Positions 19,206-29,339 of a stretch of DNA of 64,000 bases are shown here, piece after piece. The notes below the pieces were generated by a model that saw only the letters and a list, made by a program, of their open reading frames with translations, did no database searches and was not told the origin of the DNA. Every line of letters starts with the position of its first letter. The first letter of the stretch is position 1. This stretch comes from Duncaniella muricolitica (lineage in GTDB: Bacteria > Bacteroidota > Bacteroidia > Bacteroidales > Muribaculaceae). The position numbers and the translations under genes were made by a program. Location of the stretch: positions 2,728,001-2,792,000 of the forward strand of contig CP061009.1 in NCBI GenBank assembly GCA_025808375.1, read 5' to 3'.

Positions 19206-21506
19206 ATGTCTGTCAGAAGCTATATCAACATATTGTCGGCGGTCTCGTTAGCACTTATGCTCGCGACATCCTGCTCCACCACCCGCCGTCTGCCTCAGGA
19301 CGAAATCCTCTACACCGGCCTAAAGGGTGTCAAGGTCAATACACCTGACAACACCCCGTTTCCGGCTGATGTCAAGTCATCGCTGACCGAAGCTGTGTCG
19401 GTCAAGCCCAACAATCCGTTGCTCGGCTCGGCCTCCTACCGCACACCTTTCCCCATCGGCCTGTGGGTCTACAACAACTGGCCCAACCCGCCTCACGGAT
19501 TCAAACACTGGATATACGAGAAACTTGTGTCAGAGCCGGTGCTTGTGAGCGACGTGCGCCCCGAAGTGCGCACACACATGCTCGACCGCATACTCGATGA
19601 CAACGGCTATTTTGCAGGCCGTTCTTCCTACGAACTCGTCCAGAAAAAAAATAAGAAAAAGGCATCCATACTTTACACCGTCGAGTCAGGCTCCCCCTAT
19701 CTCATCGACTCCATACAGTTGCTCCCCGACTCTACCCACCTCTATCATCTCATCGACTCGGTAGCACTCCGCTCGGCCTACTTCAAGCCGGGCACACGCT
19801 ACTCGACCGACTCTCTGTCATCATTGCGCGTGCAGATAGCCAATGCCGTGCGCAACCGCGGATATTATTACTTCAAACCCGAATACATCCAGTATCTCGC
19901 CGACTCGACCATTACGCCCGGACGTATAGCCATGCGTCTCTCGATTGCCGACAACGTCCATCCATGGACACTCGACCGCTTCTCGACCGGAGAGATTACC
20001 ACCGTGGTCATGCGCAATAAAGGCGGAGGCACCCCCGACACCATACACACCTCCAAAGGTGACGTCATACAGTTCAAACCGTCACGTCTGCGCAAGTCAC
20101 TGATACCGTCATGCATAGCATTTCGTCCCGGCCGCACATTTTCGGTGCGCCAGATGGACCTCACGCAACAACGGCTGTCACGCATGGGCATATTCAACAA
20201 TATCAACATGATTGTTACGCCCGACACGGTCCACCGCGACCGTCGGCTGCTCAACGTGGCGATAGAGTGTACTTTCGACCGCCCGTGGGAAGCCTCTATC
20301 GAGGCCAATGTCTCATCAAAGTCCAACTCCTATCTCGGCCCGGGACTCTCGCTCGGACTCACCAACCGCAACATCTTCGGGGGTGGCGAACAGCTCTCGG
20401 TCTCCCTCACCGGCTCATATGAATGGCAGACAGGCTCGGGACGCAGCAGCCTCTTCAACTCCTATGAGGCAGGCCTGAAATCCACACTTGCCTTCCCGCG
20501 TCTGCTCGCACCTAAATTTGTGCCGCGAAGCCGCCGTGACATCAACTGGACACGCATATCTCTCGGTATAGATGTGCTCAACCGCCCTCACTATTTCAAA
20601 ATGTCACAATTCAACGCCGGCATATCCTACGACTGGCGTTCGTCACGCTACATTTCCAACTCGTTCACTCTCTTCAAACTCACATACACCAAACTTCAGA
20701 ACACCACCGAGGTGTTCGACTCCATCATGCAGGCCAATCCGGCGATTGCACTCAGTTTCATGAACCAATTCATACCCCAGATGTCTTACTCTATGGTGTA
20801 TGACCGGGCCATGAACCGCGACAACACCATCAACATACAGGCTTCGGTGCAACAGGCCGGCAATATCTTCTGGTCGGTATACGAACTTTGTGGCGCGCAC
20901 AAAGAAAAGAAGCTGCTGGGCACACCATTCTCTCAGTTTATCAAAGGCTACGGCCAGATAGTCTATGGCCGGCGCATAGGCTCGGGCGACATGTGGCTTG
21001 TCAACCGTGTTGCAGCCGGGGCGGCCTATGCCTATGGCAACTCGAGCCAGGTGCCCTACAGCGAACAGTTTTATGCCGGCGGAGCCAACTCGGTACGTGC
21101 TTTTACCGTCCGCTCCATAGGTCCGGGTTCATATCGCGCTCCGGCCAGTCAGATCAACGGCTATTTCGACCAGACGGGTACATTCATATTTCTGGCCAAT
21201 ACCGAACTGCGGTTCCCGATACTCGGCCCGCTCCACGGTGCCGTATTCCTTGACGCAGGCAACGTCTGGACTCTCAAAAACGAAGAGAGCCGTCCCGGCG
21301 GACAGTTGCGCGCATCCACATTCCTGCGCGACCTCGCCCTCGGCACAGGTGCCGGACTGCGGTTCAACATCTCCATGCTCATAATCCGTGCCGACCTCGG
21401 CATAGGCATACATGCCCCCTATGACACCGGCAAACGAGGATATTACAACATGGAATCTTTCCGCAAATCACTCGCCTTCCACCTCGCCATAGGATATCCG
21501 TTCTAA
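19206..21506 (+). CDS. tamL: TamL: BamA/TamA-family outer membrane lipoprotein
   Basis: 766 residues. Signal sequence with lipobox (LATSC, Cys23), POTRA-like domains over about residues 30-330 (DEILYTGLKGVKV; RLRVQIANAVRNRGYYYF), then an Omp85 barrel (surface antigen domain) ending in a strand terminated by Phe. The GGANSVRAF motif is the VRGF/Y-like signature of the Omp85 L6 loop. In Bacteroidetes this lipidated TamA replacement is paired with TamB, as here. Confidence 0.92.
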   Translation: MSVRSYINILSAVSLALMLATSCSTTRRLPQDEILYTGLKGVKVNTPDNTPFPADVKSSLTEAVSVKPNNPLLGSASYRTPFPIGLWVYNNWPNPPHGFKHWIYEKLVSEPVLVSDVRPEVRTHMLDRILDDNGYFAGRSSYELVQKKNKKKASILYTVESGSPYLIDSIQLLPDSTHLYHLIDSVALRSAYFKPGTRYSTDSLSSLRVQIANAVRNRGYYYFKPEYIQYLADSTITPGRIAMRLSIADNVHPWTLDRFSTGEITTVVMRNKGGGTPDTIHTSKGDVIQFKPSRLRKSLIPSCIAFRPGRTFSVRQMDLTQQRLSRMGIFNNINMIVTPDTVHRDRRLLNVAIECTFDRPWEASIEANVSSKSNSYLGPGLSLGLTNRNIFGGGEQLSVSLTGSYEWQTGSGRSSLFNSYEAGLKSTLAFPRLLAPKFVPRSRRDINWTRISLGIDVLNRPHYFKMSQFNAGISYDWRSSRYISNSFTLFKLTYTKLQNTTEVFDSIMQANPAIALSFMNQFIPQMSYSMVYDRAMNRDNTINIQASVQQAGNIFWSVYELCGAHKEKKLLGTPFSQFIKGYGQIVYGRRIGSGDMWLVNRVAAGAAYAYGNSSQVPYSEQFYAGGANSVRAFTVRSIGPGSYRAPASQINGYFDQTGTFIFLANTELRFPILGPLHGAVFLDAGNVWTLKNEESRPGGQLRASTFLRDLALGTGAGLRFNISMLIIRADLGIGIHAPYDTGKRGYYNMESFRKSLAFHLAIGYPF

Positions 21507-21546
21507 ACATAGACATCACAGACAAGGGGCTGTGTCAAAATGCACT

Positions 21547-21587
21547 GCACCCCAAAAGTTTTTAGTCTAACTTTTGGGGTGCTTTTT
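21547..21587 (+). terminator. Terminator after tamL, possible IS-end relic
   Basis: A 14-bp perfect stem (gcaccccaaaagtt and complement, 8-nt loop) is followed by TTTTT. Just before it lies ggggctgtgtcaaaa (from about 21526), which resembles the terminal bases of some insertion sequences. Confidence 0.7.
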
Positions 21588-21853
21588 ATTAAGTACGGTT
21601 ATGAACAGCGACTCTTCATTGTAAGATGAAATATAGCACAATAGGGGCGATTGGAGTAACAGTATACGCAAATAGCAGAAATAAACAGAACAAGAAACTA
21701 TTGTATTTTGAATTATTTGATAAATCAAATTTTGTAATAATTCGATTGACATAATCTCTTTTTTTAGCCGCCGTATGATTATTCTGGATATTGCATAGTT
21801 AAGACCAAGAAGAAGTCCAATCAAAAAGAGTCGTTCATTATAGGAAATAGTTA

Positions 21854-22926
21854 ACGTGAGTTCGATATAAGCAATCAGAACAAAGTTAGCTGGTTATCTG
21901 TCACAAACTCCAAAGAGATAGACGGTTTCTTTGGGAAAAAGCAGTAAGCAGCGATAGCACTCAAGGCATTGGTGATAAAATTAGCGAAAGACCGATGCCT
22001 TGAGTGTTCTATCTGAGCGATATTTTTAAGTTCATCGTTAACAGATTCAACAAGAGCTCTTTTGCGAAGCATAATTTTGTCTGCTACTGACATCAGCGAG
22101 TTCTTCATGTTGTTTTTAACCTTGGTAACGAGCTGGATCCCGTTCATGAACAGGAAATCAAACAGTCGCTTGCCGATATATCCTTTATCACCACAGAGTT
22201 TGCCTTTGACATTCTCAATGAACGATTCCGAGTAAAGAGGCTCACGGTCATCCACATTGCCTGGAGTGAACATAAAGTTCAGGATTTCCCCCTTATCATT
22301 TATGATCAGATGCAGCTTGAACCCGAAGAACCATCCCATCGAACACTTGCCTCTTTCAGCTATACCTTTGAATGTCTTGTGTATAAGTATACGCTGATGC
22401 TTGCAGACTCTCAATGGTGTTGAGTCAACATACGCAATGCCGGTACAAGTCCCCAGCAACACCTCTTTGATGAATACGGTCAGAGGCAACAGTATGGATT
22501 TCTGCAACTCAACAAATCTATTGTATGATACAGTTTTGGGAAACAGATGAGTAAGATGTCTGCAGACATATTGAGTGTAGAAATGCTTGAGACATCTGAA
22601 GCCCTTGCAGTGGAATAGAATCAGTATCGTTATGACCTCTGCATCTGAAAGCCTTCCAGGCTTATTGTGATGTACTTTGCCATCGCTGATCTGATGTTTT
22701 TTGAGCTCGGGAGAAAAATACTTGCAGAAGTCATCGGCAAAACAGAAAATTTCAGTAATTTTGTTCTCGGTAATCATAGCGGTAAAATATTTGTAAATGT
22801 TATAATTGGACACTATAAATTTACGAATTTTTCGCGAGAATACCAAGAAAATCAGCCATTTAGTTTTATGCTAAATGGCTGATTGTTTTATTATTGGATA
22901 ACTGAACTCTTATATCGAACTCACGT
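21854..22926 (-). mobile_element. IS982-family insertion sequence, complete
   Basis: 1073 bp with matching terminal inverted repeats (acgtgagttcgatataag at the left; its complement at the right) flanked by a direct repeat TAGTTA at 21848-21853 and 22927-22932. It carries one intact transposase. A 13-bp stem (aatcagccattta, 22850-22884) lies between the transposase start and the right end and may block transcription coming from outside. Confidence 0.9.
21875..22777 (-). CDS. IS982 family transposase
   Basis: 300 residues from the ATG at 22777 (the frame is open to 22846). DDE residues fit AYVDSTPLRVC, CGDKGYIG and ESVNDELK. Contains the GFKLHLIINDKGE segment typical of the family. The gene is full length and both IS ends are intact, so the element may still move. 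Confidence 0.9.
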   Translation of the reverse strand: MITENKITEIFCFADDFCKYFSPELKKHQISDGKVHHNKPGRLSDAEVITILILFHCKGFRCLKHFYTQYVCRHLTHLFPKTVSYNRFVELQKSILLPLTVFIKEVLLGTCTGIAYVDSTPLRVCKHQRILIHKTFKGIAERGKCSMGWFFGFKLHLIINDKGEILNFMFTPGNVDDREPLYSESFIENVKGKLCGDKGYIGKRLFDFLFMNGIQLVTKVKNNMKNSLMSVADKIMLRKRALVESVNDELKNIAQIEHSRHRSFANFITNALSAIAAYCFFPKKPSISLEFVTDNQLTLF

Positions 22927-23266
22927 TAGTTATAATGTTTGAAAGCAATAATACTATGGCAACTTCACTCCACAGGGGTGTTGAAATATTAAAAAAAGAT
23001 AACATTCCGTATTCTTCATCAATAGGGAATATACTCTTTACATTTTTATTGCTTTTTAAGAAAAGAGAGTATCGAGCAAAAATAAATGGCTTGTATATTT
23101 TATCGATTAAATTCATTTCTACTATTAATACGTTGAATTGCTACTATTTCCATTCATGCATGTGCTTACAACCGTAAGAACAATAGATCGTCTCGATAAT
23201 GTCATACCAACAACAGGACAGACGCAGCTTAATTTTTTACAACGTCTTATTTGTGTATAAGTGTTA

Positions 23267-24292
23267 TCAGTTTTTCAATTCTGCGTAAGTGCGGCGATTG
23301 CGGACGAAATAGTCAAAGAGAATATTGGTGTCGACATTAAGCAGATTTTGCTTGGGATGTGATGTATAGGCTTTGCGCATACGTCTGAAATCACGATGGG
23401 CACGGAGTATCGCCGAAGCGTTTTCGCTATCGCCTGACAGAAGGAATTTAGCCCATGCGACCGTATCGAGCAGACGGCGGCGAAACAGGAGTCCGCGCCG
23501 ACATGAGTCGGGCAGATTTTTATGCAACATCAGGAGGTTGTTGCGAAAGTTGAGATAAGTCTTGCGCGGATTGGATGCCGGCAACGAGCCTCCACCGAGA
23601 TGATAGACACGGGCATCAGGCACAGCCCACACCTCGCGTCCGCTCAGAAGTATGCGCCAGCACAAGTCTATCTCTTCCATATGTGCGAAAAACTCTTTGT
23701 CGAGACCGCCACATCTGCGATAGACTTCTATATCGACCATCAGTGCCGCCCCGCTGGCCCAGAATACCTGCATAGGGGTGTCATATTGCCCGCAATCGGT
23801 CTCGACCGTATCAAATATGCGACCGCGGCAATAGGGATAACCGTGACGGTCAAGAAATCCGCCGGCAGCACCGGCATACTCAAACCTGTCAGGTTCAATC
23901 ACCGAGCGTATCACAGGCTGACAGGCTCCGGCCTTGGGATGTGACTCCATAAACCGCCACAACGGTGTAAGCCAATCGTCCTTGACCTCGACGTCAGAGT
24001 TGAGCAGCACACAATATTTATATCGGGAGGCAAGCATGTCGATAGCCCGGTTGTAGCCCTCGGCAAAACCGAGGTTTTCACTGAAAGCGATTATCTCGAC
24101 CGAGGGAAATTGGCCGCGCACATATTCCACAGAGTCATCGGTCGAGCCATTATCGGCCACAATCACATCGGCCACGGAGGCATCGGTGTGTCTGACCACC
24201 GAGCCGAGATAGTCGGCAAGCAACTTGCGGCCGTTCCAGTTGAGGATGACCACAGCCACACGGTTGGTGTCTGATAAGGACGTCTGCACCAT
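23267..24292 (-). CDS. Glycosyltransferase family 2
   Basis: 341 residues. GT-A fold with an N-terminal nucleotide-sugar region (VAVVILNWNGRKLLADYL, then VADNGSTDDS) and LLNSDVEVKDDWL supplying the metal-binding acidic motif at about residues 98-105; later EIDLCWR and a C-terminal helical extension. It resembles WbbL-like rhamnosyltransferases of polysaccharide synthesis. It begins 5 bp after mtaB, so it is probably in the Lrp-mtaB transcript. Sugar donor unknown. Confidence 0.88.
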   Translation of the reverse strand: MVQTSLSDTNRVAVVILNWNGRKLLADYLGSVVRHTDASVADVIVADNGSTDDSVEYVRGQFPSVEIIAFSENLGFAEGYNRAIDMLASRYKYCVLLNSDVEVKDDWLTPLWRFMESHPKAGACQPVIRSVIEPDRFEYAGAAGGFLDRHGYPYCRGRIFDTVETDCGQYDTPMQVFWASGAALMVDIEVYRRCGGLDKEFFAHMEEIDLCWRILLSGREVWAVPDARVYHLGGGSLPASNPRKTYLNFRNNLLMLHKNLPDSCRRGLLFRRRLLDTVAWAKFLLSGDSENASAILRAHRDFRRMRKAYTSHPKQNLLNVDTNILFDYFVRNRRTYAELKN

Positions 24293-24297
24293 ATACT

Positions 24298-25614
24298 CTA
24301 TACTTCAATAACACCCTCACACTCCTCGACATCATCAGGGCTTATGCCGGTGATGCGGACGGGCACCACCTGATTGGCCAACGCCGGGTCGGGATTAAGG
24401 ATATTGACTCGCAGATAATTGTCGGTAAACGCAGCCATCGAGCCATCCTTGCGCGGATGTTCGATAAGGGCCGGACGCACCGTAGAGATGTATCGGCCAG
24501 TGAAGTCGAGCAGTTTGCGCTCCGACACGTCAAGCATTATGCGGGTGCGCCGATGCTTCTCTTCCTGGCTGACCACAGGTGTTATCTCAAGGGCTCGCGT
24601 GCCGGGCCGTTCGCTGTAAGTAAATACGTGCAGACGCGAGATGTCAAGGCTCTCGACAAAACGACGGGACTCGTCAAACAACTCCTCTTTCTCGCCGCGC
24701 GCACCTACTATGAGGTCGACTCCGATAAACGCATCGGGCATGACCGAACGTATACATTCTATCTTGTGGCGAAACAATGCCGTGTCATAACGCCGGCGCA
24801 TTAGCCTCAACACTTCATCACTGCCATTCTGCAGCGGGATATGGAAATGAGGCATGAAACGTCGCGACGAAGCCACGAAATTGATAATGTCGTCGGTGAG
24901 CAGATTGGGTTCAATCGACGATATGCGGTAACGCTCGATGCCGTCGACAGTGTCAAGCTCGCGACACAGGTCAAAGAAATTCTCGCCGGTGCGTTTGCCG
25001 AAATCACCGATATTCACGCCTGTTATCACTATCTCACGACCACCTTCGGCAGCTACCTGACCGGCCTGCGCCACGATTTGGTCGATAGTACCCGAGCGAC
25101 TGCGGCCGCGCGCCATAGGTATGGTACAATATGAGCAGTAATAGTCACATCCGTCCTGCACTTTCAGGAAATAGCGAGTGCGGTCTCCGCGTGAACATGA
25201 CGGAGAAAATTCGCGTATATCGGCCGTAGGCGTATGGTGAACCACACCACGGGCCGACTCACACCCTCTCACATAGTCGATGATGCGCAGCTTGCGGTCA
25301 TTACCGGCCACAACAGCCACTCCCGGAAGCGAAGCCGCCTCCTCAGGCTTAAGCTGGGCATAGCAGCCGGTGACAATAATTTTGGCATGAGGATAGCGGC
25401 GAGCAAACGAGCGTATGGCCTGACGGCATTTCTTGTCGGCAATCTCGGTGACGCTGCATGTGTTGACCACTATATAGTCGGGCACCTCGCCCTCGGCAAC
25501 ACGCATAATGCCCTCGGCCTCCAGCAGTGAAGCCACTGTGGAGGTCTCGGCAAAATTCAGCTTGCAGCCGAATGTATGATATAATGCGGTGGGGTTATTC
25601 AACGTTTTCGGCAT
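24298..25614 (-). CDS. mtaB: tRNA t6A37 methylthiotransferase MtaB
   Basis: 438 residues. N-terminal UPF0004 domain with FGCKLNFAE and two more conserved Cys (VNTCSVTEIADKKC), the radical SAM motif CDYYCSYC at about residues 148-155, and a C-terminal TRAM-like region. This is the MtaB/YqeV type, which adds a methylthio group to threonylcarbamoyladenosine at position 37 of tRNA. Its start overlaps the 3' end of the Lrp gene by 20 bp. Confidence 0.92.
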   Translation of the reverse strand: MPKTLNNPTALYHTFGCKLNFAETSTVASLLEAEGIMRVAEGEVPDYIVVNTCSVTEIADKKCRQAIRSFARRYPHAKIIVTGCYAQLKPEEAASLPGVAVVAGNDRKLRIIDYVRGCESARGVVHHTPTADIREFSPSCSRGDRTRYFLKVQDGCDYYCSYCTIPMARGRSRSGTIDQIVAQAGQVAAEGGREIVITGVNIGDFGKRTGENFFDLCRELDTVDGIERYRISSIEPNLLTDDIINFVASSRRFMPHFHIPLQNGSDEVLRLMRRRYDTALFRHKIECIRSVMPDAFIGVDLIVGARGEKEELFDESRRFVESLDISRLHVFTYSERPGTRALEITPVVSQEEKHRRTRIMLDVSERKLLDFTGRYISTVRPALIEHPRKDGSMAAFTDNYLRVNILNPDPALANQVVPVRITGISPDDVEECEGVIEV

Positions 25615-26065
25615 GTATTGGCACAGGACGCTTGAACACTTCCTTGAATGAAATCAAGGTCTCGGTGCGTCCAAGGCCAAGGCCCAGTTTCTTATGGATT
25701 ATTTCGAGCAGATGGGCGTTGTTGCGGGCATATATCCGTGCGAAAATGTCATAAGTGCCTGTGGTGAAGTGACAGTCGACCACTTCAGGAATCTCGCGAA
25801 GACGCTCTACGACTTCATTGAACTTGGTGGAGTCGTTGAGTATAAAACCTATATATGCGCATGTCTGATATCCGACAGAGGCAGGGTCTATCTCGGTGCG
25901 GAATCCGAGTATCACCCCGGCAGCCGTGAGCTTCTGGATGCGCTGATGGATGGCTGCACCCGAGATGTGTGTCTCTCGAGCGATCTCGAGAAATGGCTTT
26001 CGGGCGTTGTTGGAGAGCATTTCGAGGATTCTGATATCCAATGAATCAAAATGTTGACGCGGCAT
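25595..26065 (-). CDS. Lrp/AsnC family transcriptional regulator
   Basis: 156 residues. N-terminal helix-turn-helix (ILEMLSNNARKPFLEIARET, ISGAAIHQRIQKL) and a C-terminal RAM ligand-binding domain (VVDCHFTTGTYDIFARIYAR). It probably senses amino acids and may control amino acid genes; the glycine-cleavage operon in this window is one possible target, by inference only. Overlaps mtaB by 20 bp. Confidence 0.93.
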   Translation of the reverse strand: MPRQHFDSLDIRILEMLSNNARKPFLEIARETHISGAAIHQRIQKLTAAGVILGFRTEIDPASVGYQTCAYIGFILNDSTKFNEVVERLREIPEVVDCHFTTGTYDIFARIYARNNAHLLEIIHKKLGLGLGRTETLISFKEVFKRPVPIHAENVE

Positions 26066-26138
26066 AACTGTAGTTATGAGATGGTGTGACAGTGATTAAT
26101 TTTTTCTAATTTTATACTGAATCCAGCATAAAACACTG

Positions 26139-26146
26139 CAAAAATA
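26139..26146 (-). promoter_or_regulatory. -7 box for the Lrp-mtaB-GT2 unit
   Basis: The minus strand reads TATTTTTG. It lies 73 bp upstream of the Lrp start. No good -33 box. Confidence 0.45.
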
Positions 26147-26272
26147 CGAAAAAACCTATAATTATTCGCCCTTTTTGGCTCAGTTTTTAATCCTTTTCTT
26201 CAAATAGGTGCTCATTAACAATTATTTTGTGACTATGTTACACGTGTTGTTGGCTAATTGGAGGGAATGTTA

Positions 26273-26280
26273 TAACTTTG
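26273..26280 (+). promoter_or_regulatory. -7 box for lptD
   Basis: TAACTTTG, with a weak TTGG 19 bp upstream. It lies only 19 bp before the TTG start, so the leader would be very short. Confidence 0.5.
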
Positions 26281-26299
26281 CAGAGATTTATCTGAAATT

Positions 26300-29200
26300 T
26301 TGAGGAAAACTCAATTATATATAATAGCGATTGTACTGCTGTGTGCCCTCTCGGTAGGTGCCATATCACGGCCGGTGAACAGCGACGCGGGATTGCCCCA
26401 CGCCGCTCATGCTGATTCAACCGCCATCGACATCGACACCACTACACGCACCGACAGTCCCTCCGACTCAGTGTCGGCCGGCGCGCGACGTATCATCGAC
26501 CTGATAGGCGACACGTCTGAACCCGAAGCCGCCGACACCGTTGTCTCAGTCGAGACCCACGACACCGCGACGGCCACAGGCCCCGTGCTCACCGCTCCCC
26601 GACTGCCGGTCGACTCAGCCGGACTCATGCCTGACTCCATCGCTATGCCCGACTCGCTCATGACCGACTCGCTTGCCGAAGCCCCGCGCTCGGTGCTACA
26701 GCGTCATGAGATGTCGACCGACTCCACCCGCCGTCCCCGACTGAGCCGCCGCCGCATCTCGGCCGGCGACAACGGCACCCGTTCAAAGATCGTACGTACA
26801 AAGGTCGACCTCGACAATGCCGTTGACTTCTCGGCCAAAGACTCGATGGTGATGACCGGCCAAAACCGGGCCTACATGTATGGCGACGGCAAAGTGACAT
26901 ATGGAAGTATCAAACTCGACGCCAACGAGATCGAAATGAATCTTGACTCGACCACAGTCTATGCTGTCGGCACAGTCGACTCGGTCGGCGACCTCAAGGG
27001 CTCGCCCGTATTTGACGACAACGGCACCACTTACGAGGCCAAGACCATGCGCTACAACTTCAAGACCGAGAAGGGATTTATCACCGATGTTATAACGCAG
27101 CAGGGCGAAGGATACCTCACCGGCGGACAATCCAAAAAGATTGACGAGAACACCATATATATAGAGAACGCCCGCTACACCACCTGTGATGACCATGAAC
27201 ATCCCCACTTCTGGATGCAACTCACCAAAGGCAAGGTGCGTCCCGGAAAGGATGCGGTGACAGGTCCCGCATATATGGTGCTGGCAGGACTGCCGCTTCC
27301 GCTCGCCGTGCCATTCGGCTACTTCCCCTTCTCTGAAAAATACTCTTCGGGCATTATCTTCCCGACCTTCGGCGATGACTACAACCGCGGATACTATCTG
27401 AGCAACGGCGGCTATTATTTCGCCATAAGCCAAAACATGGACCTCGCTCTCACGGGCGAGATATACACTCTCGGCTCGTGGGGTCTGCGCGCCCAGTCGG
27501 CCTATCTGAAACGCTACAAATACTCGGGCAACTTCAACATATCCTATCTCAAGACCATCACAGGCGACAAGGGTATGCCCGACTATGCCAAGTCGACCAA
27601 CTTCCAGATACTCTGGAGCCACTCTCAGGACTCAAAGGCCAATCCCAACATGAGCTTCTCGGCAAGCGTCAACTTCACCACAAGCGGATATACCCGCAAC
27701 GACCTCAACTCATACTATTCAAGCGCGTTTACCGAAAACACCAAGAGCTCGACCATCAACATGACCTACCGTTTCCCCAACTCGAAATGGTCGCTGTCAA
27801 CCACCGCCAACGTCTCACAACGCACACAGGACTCGACGCTTGCCGTATCGTTCCCCAACTTTACGCTCACCATGTCGCAGGTCTACCCCTTCAAGCGCAA
27901 GAAAGCTGTCGGAGCGGAGAAATGGTATGAGAAAATCAAGCTCTCCTACTCGGGTCAGTTCAACAACTCGCTCACGGCCAAGCAGGACGTGTTTTTCCAG
28001 AAAAGTCTCATCAAGGACTGGCGCAACGGCATGAAGCACTCTGTGCCTATCTCCGCGACATTCAACGTGTTCAAGTATTTCAACATCACCCCCTCCGTGA
28101 GCCTCACCGACCGTATGTACACCACCAAGGTGCGCCGTCAGTGGGACCCCAACGCTTCGGCCGAGGTGCTCGACACCACCTACAGCTTCTATAACGTATG
28201 GGACTTCTCCGGCTCTGTATCGCTTGACACCAAGATATATGGCTTCTTCCAGCCACTTCCATTCCTTGGCAAAAAGGTTAAGATGATACGTCACGTCATG
28301 ACGCCCACCATATCGTTCTCCGGCTCGCCCGACTTCGCGTCGCCCTTCTTCGGCTATTACGGCTCGTATGAATACACTGACGCTCAGGGACGCCTGCAGA
28401 AGAAGCAATACTCGATGTTCCCGAACAGTCTTTTCGGTGTTCCCGGCAGCGGACGCAACGGTTCGGTATCATTCTCACTCGCCAACAACCTTGAGATGAA
28501 GGTGCGTGATGACAACGACTCAATAGGTGAGAAAAAAGTATCTCTCATCGAGAATTTCACCCTATCGCAAAGCTACAATTTCGCGGCCGACTCGATGAAC
28601 TGGTCCAACCTCAACACATCGATAATGCTGCGTCTCACCAAGAACTTCAACCTCAACCTCTCGGCCACGTGGGACGTATATATGTATGGCCTGAATGCCA
28701 ACGGCAACCCTGTACGCATCAACAAGCTGCGCCTTACCCACGGCAAAGGCTGGGGAAAATTGTCGAGCACGGGCACGTCATTCAGCTACACGTTCAACAA
28801 CGACACGTTCAAAAAATGGTTTGGCGGAGGCGATGACAAGGACAAAAACAAGGATAAAGACAATCAGAATACCCCTGACCGCACTCCAATGGACGACCCT
28901 GCGCGCCCGACCAATGCCAACGATACAAAAAAGAACAAGAACGGCATACAGATAGGCGATAACGGCTACATGGCATGGAATGTGCCGTGGAACCTGTCGT
29001 TCAACTATTCGGTCAACTATGGATACGGAGAATTTGATTATAATAAACTCGAATATAAGGGCAAGATAACCCAAAACCTGTCACTCTCGGGCAACATACG
29101 CCCTACCACAAACTGGAACATAGGTTTTTCGGCTTCCTATAACTTCGACACCCACAAAATCGCTTATATGAACTGCAACATCTCACGCGACATGCACTGC

Positions 29201-29335
29201 TTCACGATGCGTGCAAGTTTCGTGCCTGTCGGACCATATAAGAGCTACAATTTCCACATCTCAGTCAAGTCATCACTCCTCTCCGACCTCAAGTATGACA
29301 AACGCTCTTCATCAAGCAACGGTGTCCGCTGGTAA
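26300..29335 (+). CDS. lptD: LPS-assembly protein LptD, Bacteroidetes type
   Basis: 1011 residues, start TTG at 26300 just after the -7 box. A signal peptide is followed by an Asp/Ser/Thr-rich low-complexity stretch (~30-150), then an LptA/OstA-like beta-jellyroll (VDFSAKDSMVMTGQNRAYMY, then KLDANEIEMNLDS; about 170-290) and a long outer membrane barrel (GIIFPTFGDDYNRGYYLSNG onward). A Lys/Asp-rich loop sits near residues 835-870. With LptE it would place lipopolysaccharide in the outer leaflet. The gene is followed at once by a 189-bp nested palindrome. Confidence 0.9.
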   Translation: MRKTQLYIIAIVLLCALSVGAISRPVNSDAGLPHAAHADSTAIDIDTTTRTDSPSDSVSAGARRIIDLIGDTSEPEAADTVVSVETHDTATATGPVLTAPRLPVDSAGLMPDSIAMPDSLMTDSLAEAPRSVLQRHEMSTDSTRRPRLSRRRISAGDNGTRSKIVRTKVDLDNAVDFSAKDSMVMTGQNRAYMYGDGKVTYGSIKLDANEIEMNLDSTTVYAVGTVDSVGDLKGSPVFDDNGTTYEAKTMRYNFKTEKGFITDVITQQGEGYLTGGQSKKIDENTIYIENARYTTCDDHEHPHFWMQLTKGKVRPGKDAVTGPAYMVLAGLPLPLAVPFGYFPFSEKYSSGIIFPTFGDDYNRGYYLSNGGYYFAISQNMDLALTGEIYTLGSWGLRAQSAYLKRYKYSGNFNISYLKTITGDKGMPDYAKSTNFQILWSHSQDSKANPNMSFSASVNFTTSGYTRNDLNSYYSSAFTENTKSSTINMTYRFPNSKWSLSTTANVSQRTQDSTLAVSFPNFTLTMSQVYPFKRKKAVGAEKWYEKIKLSYSGQFNNSLTAKQDVFFQKSLIKDWRNGMKHSVPISATFNVFKYFNITPSVSLTDRMYTTKVRRQWDPNASAEVLDTTYSFYNVWDFSGSVSLDTKIYGFFQPLPFLGKKVKMIRHVMTPTISFSGSPDFASPFFGYYGSYEYTDAQGRLQKKQYSMFPNSLFGVPGSGRNGSVSFSLANNLEMKVRDDNDSIGEKKVSLIENFTLSQSYNFAADSMNWSNLNTSIMLRLTKNFNLNLSATWDVYMYGLNANGNPVRINKLRLTHGKGWGKLSSTGTSFSYTFNNDTFKKWFGGGDDKDKNKDKDNQNTPDRTPMDDPARPTNANDTKKNKNGIQIGDNGYMAWNVPWNLSFNYSVNYGYGEFDYNKLEYKGKITQNLSLSGNIRPTTNWNIGFSASYNFDTHKIAYMNCNISRDMHCFTMRASFVPVGPYKSYNFHISVKSSLLSDLKYDKRSSSSNGVRW

Positions 29336-29339
29336 GAGA

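Larger units (their letters stand above)
21567..23116 (-). pseudogene. Small membrane protein gene split by IS982 element
   Basis: Removing the IS (21854-22926) and one copy of the 6-bp duplication joins two minus-strand ORFs in frame: 23116-22927 and 21847-21567. The rebuilt product is about 156 residues. It has a polar N-terminus (MNLIDKIYKPFIFARYSLF) and at least two hydrophobic segments (EVAIVLLLSNIITISY; LIGLLLGLNYAISRIII) before a basic RRLKKE stretch. I do not recognise the family. Base composition is much more AT-rich than the neighbours, which suggests foreign origin. The open frame across the junction argues that the insertion is recent. Confidence 0.7.

Noticed and set aside
26783..27622. 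279-codon minus-strand ORF
   Set aside because: Antisense to lptD, composition driven by the codon pattern of the real gene.
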